Part shown: positions 33,285 to 42,659 of the stretch, piece after piece
Layout: every line of letters begins with the position of its first letter
How positions within the stretch are numbered: position 1 is the first letter of the stretch
From: Mesocentrotus franciscanus
Taxonomy: Eukaryota; Echinodermata; Echinoidea; Camarodonta; Strongylocentrotidae
Length of the DNA stretch: 64,000 bases
Assembly: GCA_037976565.1 (NCBI GenBank)
Contig: CP137682.1
Location: 26,045,298 to 26,109,297 of the forward strand
Direction: 5' to 3'
The notes under the pieces: generated by a model
Seen by the model: the letters and a program-made list of their open reading frames with translations, nothing else
Told to the model about the DNA's origin: nothing
Database searches by the model: none
Translations under genes and position numbers: made by a program

Positions 33285-34030
33285 CAGACCGTACCCTGGA
33301 CGGGAGAATCAGACAGTCTCTTACGGCTCCCAACCCGTCTGTGACGGGAAGAAGCCGACCGAAGGGGAGGGAGCGGGAGCCTCCGCGGAGGCCGCGCTTC
33401 TCCTCCCCTCTTAGCCTTAAGCTTCGACTTCGATTTCGTAACCGCAGTTACGAGGCGGGTCTTTGTGGACGGGAACCGTCGGCAAAGAGCCCCACCAGAG
33501 CATTGTCGGACGTACCCTGGACGGGAGGGTCAGACAGTCTCTTACGACTCCCAACCCGTCTGTGACGGGAAGAAGCCGACCGAAGGGGAGGGAGCAGGAG
33601 CCTCCGCGGAGACCGCGCTTCTCCTCCCCGTCTTAGCCTTAAGCTTCGACTTCGATTTCGTAACCGCAGTTACGAGGCGGGTCTTTTGTGGACGGGAACC
33701 GTCGGCAAAAGAGCCCCCACCAGAGCATTGTCGGACGTACCCTGGACGGGAGGGTCAGACAGTCTCTTACGACTCCCAACCCGTCTGTGACGGGAAGAAG
33801 CCGACCGAAGGGGAGGGAGCCTCCGCGGAGACCGCGCTTCTCCTCCCGTCTTAGCCTTAAGCTTCGACTTCGATTTCGTAACCGCAGTTACGAGGCGGGT
33901 CTTTTTGTGGACGGGAACCGTCGGTAAAAGAGCCCCCACCAGAGCATTGTCGGACGTACCCTGGACGGGAGGGTCAGACAGTCTCACAGACTCCCAACCC
34001 GTCTGTGACGGGAGGGAGCCAACTCCTGAG
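33285..34030. repeat. ~220-bp tandem repeats inside the DIRS element
   Basis: The unit beginning 'gtaccctggacgggag' recurs at 33291, 33512, 33737 and 33956 (spacings 221, 225, 219). Each unit contains 'caacccgtctgtgacgggaa', 'cttcgacttcgatttcgtaa' and 'gtggacgggaaccgtcgg'. Unit lengths are not all multiples of three, so the frame is not kept. A partial diverged copy follows at 34670-34860. Confidence 0.88.
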
Positions 34031-34249
34031 GATTCAAGGCTGCACAGAGTGCTGCGGAATCAAATCAAATCAAATCTCTCAAATAGCACACATCACTGTC
34101 TGAAGTTAAGCCAGTGATTGAGGCCCGAGTGTCAGTGGTCGCATAAACGACGACACTCTGAGTGACTGTAGTTGCTCTCAACCACAAACTTAGTCACTCA
34201 GGGCTTATGCATAACTCTCACGGTTCTCAGACACCAATGGCGGGTGATC

Positions 34250-34520
34250 GTGAGTCAGATCTCCGAAAGGATATCTGGAAACCGGACCGGTAACCGGGGC
34301 TTACGCCAACCGGTAAACCCGGACCGGAACCGAATCGGTAACCCGGGATCGAATTCGAAATCGAATTGGTAAACCGGGACCGAAATCGAAACCGACTCGG
34401 TAATCCGGGTCCGAAACCGGGACCGAATCCGAAAACGGTTTGGTATCCGGGGCCGAGTCGGTAAACCGGGGGCGGATATCAGATAACCGCCGGGTCCGGG
34501 TCCGGATACGGATATATCGG
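34250..34520. repeat. 'accggtaaccggg' low-complexity block
   Basis: Cryptically repetitive 10-20 bp motifs such as 'aaccggaccggtaaccgggg' and 'ggtaaaccgggaccgaa'. Very rich in CCGG sites. Lies within the 5' part of the DIRS element. Confidence 0.7.
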
Positions 34521-34559
34521 GCGGCACTGCGGAGCAGGCGGTCGGATATATTTTGCTTG

Positions 34560-35640
34560 TCTCATAAGCACCCGACTGTGACGGGAGCGAGAGAGCTAGC
34601 AAGAGTGTACTCCTGAGTTATCAAGGCGGCACGGGGTGCGGCGGATTCACTCGCGTAACACTCGAGAATCGTCGGAAGCTCCCAGGGGGAGGACGGACGG
34701 TCTCTTACGACTCCCAACCCGTCTGGGACGGAGGGAACCGGCTCTTGAGGATTGCAGGCTGCAGCTGGTACAGCGGAATCTCTCAATTTGCACACACCAC
34801 TGTCTTGAGCTGAGACAGCGATCGGGTTCCGAGTGTCAAAAGTCGCAGAAGCGACGGCACTCTTTCCCCAGGCACGGACGCCCGTGCCCTGTGTGCGGGG
34901 CTAATGGTCGGTAAACCGGCCGCCCCGACTGTATCTGTGATACTGAGCCCAACTCTAGGAGTCGGGACGGCAAACAGAACAGATGCTGTCCGGGAGACGC
35001 TTGGAGCGCTCCCTAACCTACCCGCCTCTCCGAGCCATCGGCAACACTTGCGGGAGGAGAGACACGAGTAACAGGTTCCGAGCTGTCCATCGCGAACCTG
35101 CATAAGGACAAACACAGAGAAAAACAAAACAAAGAGCGAGAGCGTAACACCCGACGCTCGCTACAATTTCTGTTAAACAATTTCAAATAAAATGTTTATT
35201 TCTCAAACTAACACAACCCAACAGGCATGCACGATAAAAATAAAATCCAAACAATCACGAACGAACAAAGGCCGCACCGCTGAAGCGGTGATCCGCGAAG
35301 CGGAACGAGCCAAGGAGAGACGTATAGGCAAGGAATAAATTAACCGCCCAGCCTACACGTAACCCTCCCAAGCAACAAAGGCCGAAACACCAGGCCCCAA
35401 CGCCCTAACGTAGCGGCGTCCGAAACCTGTAAAATATGGACGTGAATGAGGAAATTACGGGGCAGAAAACTAAGGTTAAATATCTGCCAAAATAAAAATG
35501 TGACTAGGGAACCCGTACCACCAAATTAATAGTAATTAAAATGCGGACGGAATTCAATACGTAAAACGAGCTAAGCCTAACGAAAAAAGGACAAAATCCT
35601 TGATTTTAATGTGACTCAGCTGTATACGATGTCTCTACCG
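34560..35640 (-). other. DIRS 5' part (gag region expected)
   Basis: Minus-strand open frames of 77-114 codons contain scattered Cys and His, which could be gag zinc-knuckle remnants, but no motif is clean. Toward 35160-35640 composition returns to AT-rich. Confidence 0.35.
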
Positions 35641-35653
35641 GTAGGCGAGAATA

Positions 35654-35820
35654 GAAAGAGGGTGAATGGCGGGCGTGCGGTGCGCACGGGAATTATGGGA
35701 AGGCGATGTACGGGGGGTCGGGCATGCGCGAGTGTGACGTTTTTAAAGAGTTCTCGATGGTGGCGTAGTTTGGATAAACTAGCAAATAATAGGTAGATAC
35801 ATTGATTTATTGTGGTAAAT
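35654..35820. repeat. DIRS inverted terminal repeat, high-coordinate end
   Basis: Reads, inverted, 'tatctacctattatttgcta' then 'ccaaactacg' and on to 'ccctctttc'. The outermost 20 bp ('attgatttattgtggtaaat') are unique to this end and are echoed in the internal complementary region. Confidence 0.88.
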
Positions 35821-36570
35821 AGTGGCTTTTTCGAGTCTGATTTACAGTACAATGGGCTGAATAAGAACACAAACTGACTCGTCGTTTTTGACAAAAGAAA
35901 ATTAAATATTTGTCCGGTGATTAATGCAGAGCCTTTTTAGTTATGCACTGATGAAGAAAAAGTAATAAAAAAGAGTCTGCATCATTCAAGGTTAAAAACC
36001 GAGTCAAAAAGCTTGTTCATTTTTGTTCCTATTTACCCTATTTTATGATATATTATTCAAACAAGTGGAATGTAAAAAAGAGAATCTTTTTCCCCTACTT
36101 CCGAAATTGATGTAAATCTGGGGCTATCTTCTGAAAACGATAATATATTTTACGTTAGGGAAAATTATGTTATTTGTCATAACAAATTCAAAATGCACGA
36201 AATTAATACCGACGTTTGGCTTGTGCAGACGTCTCTTTCAACAGTACGCGAGCGCAGCCAGCTTTGCGCAGACATCAACCAATGACTTTTTCCGATTTGT
36301 ATTTGTTATTACAATTAACATCTTCTTACTAACATAACAGATAACACCGTTTTCAGAATAGCACCCATGAATTGCAGTATTAACATAAGCAAATTTGGAT
36401 TTGACAAGTCATAATTATGCAGAGTAACAGTGACAGAAGAGTAAGAATTTTAGATCCGAATTCACATATTGTATTTTTCATATCAAAATGTTGTAAAATT
36501 GTGCCAAGAAAGAAAAAGAGGAATATATTTAATTCTATGGACCTTATTGTACCACAAGTGGTACCGAGCA
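35821..36570. other. Unassigned
   Basis: AT-rich DNA right of the DIRS element. No gene recognised. Confidence 0.4.
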
Positions 36571-36575
36571 AAACC

Positions 36576-37120
36576 CTAAGAAATGTTCAAGTAATTATTT
36601 AAAATGCACAAATACAAATATACACAAACAATACAAGATGGATTTTAAATTTCAAACTATGTACATTTTCATCAAAAAGAAATTCTGGTATCATGGGTTT
36701 TCTTTAATACCTAAGACCAACCAAAATTAAAAGGAAAAAAAAAAGAAAATCAATTTCAAAAATATTTAAATTATTCAAATATTCACTGACTGGGCGTGCC
36801 GTTCGCCCACAGGTAAAGGGACAGGCCCCCGTGGGCTCATCATTCACAGGTCACCATCTCCTAGTCAGGCATTGCCTACACTATACAAGAGTTCCATGAC
36901 AACCAGAAAACGAAAACAAAAATAGTAAACGCCCTCAGATAACCTTCACCAAAATCATAAGAAATTTTCAAGTCATTATTTAAAATACACGAATAGAAAT
37001 ATACGCATACCATACAATATGGATCTTAAAATTCAACTACGTTCATATTCTTCAAAAAGAAATTCTGGAATCATGGGAACCCATACCTAAGGCCTACCAA
37101 AATTAAAAAGATAATCTTCA
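36576..37120 (+). repeat. Diverged direct duplication (~165 bp, spaced 380 bp)
   Basis: 'caagtaattatttaaaatgc' near 36590 is repeated as 'caagtcattatttaaaatac' near 36970. 'aaaaagaaattctggtatca' near 36675 recurs as 'aaaaagaaattctggaatca' near 37055. The unit lies either side of a GC-rich patch 'gggcgtgccgttcgcccaca'. Confidence 0.65.
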
Positions 37121-37206
37121 CATACTGATCCAAACGAAAGAAAATTTATGCTTGGACAAATTTCCATAGCTGGCTTGTCCTTGGAATAGATTGATCTAAA
37201 ACACGA

Positions 37207-37622
37207 GGGGTGCGTTAAAGCGATTTTTTGAAGCTAGAATCACAAACGTGAATCACAAATCAAAACGCCGATACAAAACACGGTTATTGCGGGAGATCGT
37301 TCAAGCGATTTTCCATCAACTCTGATTCTCGCTCTTTTCAAGCCCACCCAGGAAGAATAGAAATAGATAGCGATAATATATATAATAGATAACGACGTCA
37401 TAGAATCATGATTGAGATCTCCGTTCGTTCAAGCGAATTTTAGCGACCGTGATTCTGCAAAATCATGATACAAAACGCATCTTTTTCAGCGTTTCATGTT
37501 TGTGTTTTTAAACACGTTTATTTTTACGACCGACGAAAAATCGCTTGAACGCAACGATGTTTTAAACTAAACGTCTTTGAAAACCGTGATTCTAGGGTGA
37601 AAAAGTGTCGATTGAACGCACC
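37207..37622. mobile_element. ~415-bp TIR element
   Basis: Termini 'gggtgcgttaaagcgatttt' and the inverted 'gtcgattgaacgcaccc', with an inner pair 'gctagaatcac' and 'gtgattctag'. Motifs 'ttcaagcgatttt' and 'aaaatcgcttgaa' recur inside as sub-terminal repeats. No coding sequence. Confidence 0.75.
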
Positions 37623-37624
37623 CA

Positions 37625-38235
37625 AGGTGCCTCATCCATTAGGATATCAGAGAGCTCAATGGATGGTTGAAAGAAGAAATTGTGGTTAAATATCCAACGT
37701 GATGTGACATTCACTCTCGAAAGCCTTTTTTAAATCAAAGGGTGATGACGGCAATTTCATTTGGTTGTCTACTGCATCATTCCACAATGTTGAAATGATA
37801 TCCAATGTAGATATTTTCTCTCGAAAGGATTATTGAATGCCACAAAGAAGTTGATTATTGGTGAAGTGACACTGATTGCACAATCAATCCATGACTTTGA
37901 ATATCATATACAGCTTCAAAAAAAGAAAATTCACATTTGCTAACCATGTCATAATTATTAAAGTAATAGAAAATAGAGATCAATAATGATTCTTGCAATA
38001 AATCTAATAATCAATATTCAACATACAAATCTAGATTCAATATATACTCTGCTCAGAAGGGCGTTTACTCTAAGTACACATGAGTAAACATCTTTCTGGC
38101 ACTCAGATGATATAAGAATCATTGAGATCAAGGGAATAATCATTCTTGCTGTACATCCATTGTACAGTATAAATATATCGATATATCGAGAGAAATCTCA
38201 CTTGAAATGCATTTTATGCCAATTTTGTAATTTCA
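37625..38235. other. Unassigned AT-rich DNA
   Basis: No gene or repeat family recognised. Confidence 0.4.
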
Positions 38236-38239
38236 TTAC

Positions 38240-38370
38240 AAATAAATAAATATATATATATATATATATAAAAATTATATATATATATATATAAATTATA
38301 TATATATATATATAAATTATATATATATATATATATAAAAATTATATATATATATATATATATATGTGAG
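38240..38370. repeat. (TA)n array with 'aaaattat' interruptions
   Basis: Four (TA)n blocks separated by 'aaattata'. It abuts the large palindrome. Confidence 0.9.
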
Positions 38371-38384
38371 AACATCTGTATATA

Positions 38385-38910
38385 TATATATAGGACACAA
38401 GGTAGATAAATAAAAACACCGGAGAAGTGAATATTCCACTGACGTTTCGGGCATAGCCCTTTATCGAAGTGATTCAAGCATGAACTACAATATACAAAAT
38501 CAAAAATATATAGGCGACGCTTGGTAGTCAAGATGCAAAGGCGCGTGAGAGTACGCGAAAGAAGAGAAAAAGAGATAGAGAAACGTCACAAAGCTCAAAA
38601 GTTGGACCATTGTGACGTGAGAAAATAGGAGAAAATTAGAAATATTATTAGAAATATATTTTATTATATATATATAAAAATATATTTTATTATTAGAAAT
38701 ATTTTCTCACGTCACAATGGTCCAACTTTTGAGCTTTGTGACGTTTCTCTATCTCTTTTTCTCTTCTTTCGCGTACTCTCGCATCTTGACTATAAGCGTC
38801 GATTTTATATATTGTTCATGCTTGAATCACTTCGATAAAGGGCTATGCCTGAAACGTCGAATATTCACTTCTCCGGTGTTTTTATTTATCTACCTTGTGT
38901 CCTATTCATT
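38385..38910. mobile_element. Large palindrome with Penelope-like terminal sequence
   Basis: The left arm (about 38390-38640) and right arm (about 38698-38910) are inverted copies, for example 'gacgtgagaaaatag' against 'ttttctcacgtc'. The arms contain 'cttcgataaagggctatgcc' followed by 'cgaaacgtc' (left, minus strand) or 'tgaaacgtc' (right). A short GGGC-TAT-GCCC stem followed by GAAAC-GUC resembles the core of the minimal hammerhead ribozymes reported in Penelope-like elements. The upstream CUGAUGA-equivalent is altered (ucgauaa). The tail 'ggtgtttttatttatctacc' is shared by both arms. Confidence 0.55.
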
Positions 38911-38944
38911 TTATGCACCGACGCAGAACCATTTATTTTTACAT

Positions 38945-39230
38945 TATATATATATATAAATATATACATATATATATACATACACTCACACACAAACACA
39001 CACACACGTAAATATATATATATTTCTATAATAGAAAATACATCAATTCACAATTACGCTAGATGGAATATACAAGAGGCATGGATTGAACTTCACAAGC
39101 GCTTTCGATTTATTATATCGCGTTGTGAATTGATATTTTGTCTACTATTTTAACTCTGAATCTCCTTGGACATTGTTCCTCTAAGCATTTCCAATATATT
39201 TATACATATATATTTATATTTATATAGTAG
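38945..39230. repeat. AT/CA microsatellites
   Basis: (TATA)n at 38945-38970, (CACA)n at 38985-39007 and further TA-rich runs to 39225. No gene. Confidence 0.7.
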
Positions 39231-39627
39231 ATATGAAAAATTAAAAAAGAGATGGAAAGTTCATGCCATTAATGTGAGGTTTAGTACCGCTATGGAAAGT
39301 AGATACAAGAAGTCACAACAAAGATAAATAGAAAGAGAGGAATCCTCCTTGATGGGAACCTAAAATATTACATAATCAAGCAAGCACACCTAAATGTAAT
39401 GCATTGCTAGCAAGTGGGAAAGTTGGTCAAGTGAACATGGCGACTGTGATATAAAATATTTGAAGAGAGGAGGAGAGAGAGAGAGAGAGACAAATAGAGA
39501 AAGAGAGAAACATGAGAAAGGGGAATAGAAAATGGGTGGGAGATGGGTTAGATGGGTTTCTGAATTCGGTTTCTTTCGGTGAAAGAATACATCAACCCCC
39601 TTTTCATTAAGGCTACCAGATGGTGTT

Positions 39628-39880
39628 ATGGTCTAGTGGGTTAGTCATCCGACTGCAGATCACAAGGTACGGGGTTCGAGTCCCGCCGCGGCACTAATGT
39701 CCTTTGGCAAGACGTTAATCTACATTTGCCACTCTCCACCCAGTTGTAAATGGGTACCTGATATGCTTGAGCGCTAGTTACTTTGGCAGCTCAGCTTCAA
39801 CCAGGGTAATATGTACAGCGTCAGAGCCTGGCAGATACCGGCTATATAAAAGTCCTTATTATTATTGTTATTATCGAAAG
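39628..39880 (+). mobile_element. tRNA-derived SINE, copy 2
   Basis: A box 'tggtctagtgggtta', B box 'ggttcgagtccc', head ending 'gcggcac'. The body 'ctctccacccagttgtaaat' with 'gggtacctg' matches the core of the SINE at 17429. The tail is 'ccggctatataaaagtcctt' followed by (ATT)n. Head and 3' parts differ from copy 1 more than the core does. Confidence 0.8.
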
Positions 39881-40036
39881 CCTCGAAGTAACATACGATA
39901 TTCAATCATATATTCAAAGAACCATCACAGAATCTTACAATACCGAGAAACATCCCTGCTGCAATGGGGAGAAGGGTACATCAGACAGGGCATTGCACGA
40001 GATAAACAGGTGCTAGGGTAGAAAGAAATTTTACTT

Positions 40037-40976
40037 ACTCAGGCAGTGATCACACATTCCCTCGCCTCTCGGCAATCCAGGCCGACCGCAGATTTTGGTT
40101 TGCCCGATTGGCAGCATGACGTTGCTCCCTAGCTGCGGCGAGTTGAGCAGCGGCGACAGCTGCGATCTCTCTAGCTACCAGACGTGGTGAACTACGTCTT
40201 GGGTGGAGTTGCTCACGCTCCTCCTCCCTCCTACGGCGCTCATCCTACTGTTGGCGATAAGCAGGAACGACCTCAGCACGACGTTCTCGCGGTATACATA
40301 AAAACAGAATATAAATGGTTAGGACATGCTAGGCAACCAGTCAATGCCCCACAAGACGGCTTTGTGCACACAACAATCTATAGTACAGTAATTTCCCAAT
40401 TTTACTTTGAATAAATACATACCGTGTTGCGTGCAGTAGAGTTCAACGCCGTTTTCGTCTAGCGAGTGACGTCCACGCCGGCTGCAACGTCTACCATTCC
40501 CATGAGGTGCAATATGTTCAGAGCGCTGGACCTCGGCTGGCTGGCTGGCTGCAATAAGGAAGACAAGTTACTAGTAGATTGCCAATAATAATAGATTGTG
40601 AATAAAGTGCCGGGAGGATGGCATGCGGGCTCTAGTCATTTAGTTGGCTCTTTCCATACCCAGGCTGCCCGACCTGATGCACCCATAACTGAGATATTAT
40701 ACATGTATGTATATTCGATCTTTATATTATGTTTGTCTCTTTTTTTGTTATACGAAATGCCAAATAAAATAATAATAATTATGTTTTTTTTTTTTTTTTT
40801 ACACATTTGATTGGGTAATCTGACAAAGATTGACCATGGTTGGTAAATTCATATTTTTTTTTCGAATATCATTTTGTACTTACTGACGGTATTGCCAGCT
40901 CTCTTCGCCTTCTCCTACGACCAGGGTTGCCTCCCTCCTACAACGCATACTCTCCTGGGTTCGGCTGCTTAGGCAT
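40037..40976 (-). pseudogene. Arg/Ala-rich three-block pseudogene, unrecognised
   Basis: Three minus-strand blocks look like exons. Block 1 starts at ATG 40976 (MPKQPNPGEYA) and ends before 'gtaagt' near 40883. Block 2 (about 40552-40430) lies between 'attgcag' and 'gtatgt' and reads PAEVQRSEHIAPHGNG then GRHSLDENGVELYCTQH, with a possible Cys/His zinc site. Block 3 (about 40286-40037) starts after 'accgcgag', continues the block 2 frame in phase, and reads ERRAEVVPAYRQQ then ARE-, AAA- and RR-rich helices, ending at 'gtaagt'. In-frame stops (TAG in block 1, TAG and TGA in block 3) could each derive from a CAG or CGA codon by C to T change. Block 1 does not join block 2 in frame. The composition recalls transposon proteins such as Helitron N-termini, but that is a guess. 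Confidence 0.4.
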
Positions 40977-40994
40977 TATGACACAAGTGTAATA

Positions 40995-41525
40995 ACAGCG
41001 TGTCCACACACAAAACAATTTATCCCGAAACTCTATAACGATACGTCGTATAAAGAATCATCGTATAAATTCCAGGGTGTCCACACACAAGAAACGTCGT
41101 ATAAAGAATCATCGTATAAATTCCAGGGTGTCCACACACACAAGAAAGTAATCCCAAAACTCTACAGCGAAATGTCGTATAGGTGCGCAGTTTGCTACTG
41201 CGGTCATGAAATGGAAGCGGAAATGAGAGGTCAGGTCACCTTTCGCGTGCGATCCGACGTTAAGCCCCGCCCAGTTAGACTAGTTCCGTCCACACACAAA
41301 ATTTCCGTGATTAAGCGTGATTAGGCGTGATTAGTTATTGAGTTCTAGTTCGAAACGATGCCCAAACCTGCGTTTCGTTATACGACGTATCGTTATACGA
41401 CGTATCGTTAGTAAGCGTCCACACACACAATTTCATCATATAACTAACGCGAAACGGTATAACTATCGCGAAACGGTATAACTAATCACGCCTAATCACG
41501 GAAAATGTTGTGTGTGGACAGGGGG
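40995..41525. mobile_element. ~530-bp TIR element with 'gtccacacacaa' termini
   Basis: The left end 'gtgtccacacacaaaacaat' is answered by 'attttgtgtgtggac'-like sequence at the right. 'gtgtccacacac' recurs at 41072 and 41138, and 'tacgacgtatcgtta' and 'aatcacgcctaatcacg' add internal direct and inverted repeats. A 65-bp stretch ('gtcgtataaagaatcatcgt') is duplicated at 41046 and 41097. No coding sequence. Confidence 0.6.
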
Positions 41526-41883
41526 TAACTCTAAGCAAGATAACGACGACGAATTCACGTAAGAAGCAAAAGCTAAGTAAAAAAAAATCTCCGAGCGATT
41601 TGTCAAGGACAGAATCTAGCAGAGACTGACGGATTTCTTGCTTCTCATCATACTCGAATCCAAAAATTCGATTCGCGCGCGCGATATCCTTTAGCGGTTT
41701 CTTTGAATGGTCAATTGAAATACATCACGTGGTTTTTAGCAGGCGAACGAATCACATTTGAGATTTTCAGCGCGTAAACCGTACCCAAAGCAAGTTCACG
41801 CCCTCTCGCACCGGTTGGCGAAAATCATCGTATCACCGATGGATAATCGCCATTAAACCACCAACCAAAAAAAAAAAAAAAAG

Positions 41884-41992
41884 CAGTAAAGGCATTCTAA
41901 TGGCATCGGGCGCCCAAAATGTACTCTCGATAACTGTAAGTGCTATTAGACCTCCCATGCTACAAGTTATTATTACTGGAATTCCCGGGAAC
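41884..41992 (-). pseudogene. Possible monoglyceride-lipase-like exon fragment
   Basis: After an acceptor-like 'atactttag' the frame reads FPGIPVIITCSMGGLIALTV then IEST and APDAIRMP. In alpha/beta hydrolases of the monoglyceride lipase type this strand reads P-V-x-x-x-G-H-S-M-G-G, with the nucleophile Ser in G-x-S-x-G. Here the first Gly and the His are replaced (T-C-S-M-G) and about seven residues appear missing further on. It runs into a T homopolymer on that strand. Too short to be certain; it could be chance. Confidence 0.3.
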
Positions 41993-41999
41993 CTAAAGT

Positions 42000-42655
42000 A
42001 TCTCTTATTCTCTGATTTGAATAACATTAATCTTAAAAACTTGGTGTATTGGCCATGCCTGAAACTATCGTCTTCAGCTTTTTATCAAAAGAGTATTCAG
42101 TTATTTGAACTGGGACTAATGTGCTCCTGCATGGGTGATTCAGTAAATTGTGTCGAATACGGCATGATCCTCTTTTGTTTAATTTTGATGCACACACAAC
42201 ACTAAACCTGCAAAAAAAATCAGGATTAGAGGAGGCAGAAGAAGTAGAATAAGAAGAAAGTTAAAAATGTATGATGATTATTTATTTTGGTATCTCTAAA
42301 ATCTTCAGGCGGTCAGACCACACAATAATAGGCACATTTTCTTAAAATATGTGCGCATTTTGTAGCTTCCGAAAGTTTTGCTAATGCCCCATGAGACAAA
42401 CACGGAATCACCTTTTTAGCTTCAAAATAAGTTTATATAACATGTGTATTCTGCAATATAAACCTGTTCGTAGTTTATGTAACACTTATAATTTTTAACA
42501 TTTCATAGTTACTTTTTATTTGAGGGTTTTACAATTTGATTTCCATACTCTGTGATTTACATCTTTTTTTTCATCTCATTTATTACATTTTTAGCTCATG
42601 GCTCCCATTACCCTCTCCACCTGCACACATCACTTTCATTGTCATTACCATACAT
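42000..42655. other. Unassigned
   Basis: AT-rich flank of the 32-bp minisatellite. No gene recognised. Confidence 0.4.
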
Positions 42656-42659
42656 GGTT

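Larger units (their letters stand above)
29538..35820 (-). mobile_element. DIRS-type tyrosine-recombinase retroelement, degenerate, ~6.3 kb
   Basis: The element is GC-rich against an AT-rich flank. Diagnostic structure: (i) inverted terminal repeats at 29583-29740 and 35654-35800, starting 'tatctacctattatttgcta'; (ii) an internal complementary region at 29805-29902; (iii) a tyrosine-recombinase remnant read on the minus strand, next to that region. DIRS elements run ITR, gag, RT/RNase H, recombinase, internal complementary region, ITR, and this order fits the minus orientation. Outer ends both carry AAT and no target-site duplication is seen, as expected for recombinase-mediated insertion. 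The gag and RT parts are too broken for me to identify motifs. Non-autonomous and inactive. Confidence 0.85.

Noticed and set aside
38214..38531. Ile/Tyr-rich 105-codon frame
   Set aside because: Derived from the (TA)n array and the adjacent palindrome.
39628..39700. tRNA gene
   Set aside because: Same reasoning; it is the head of SINE copy 2.
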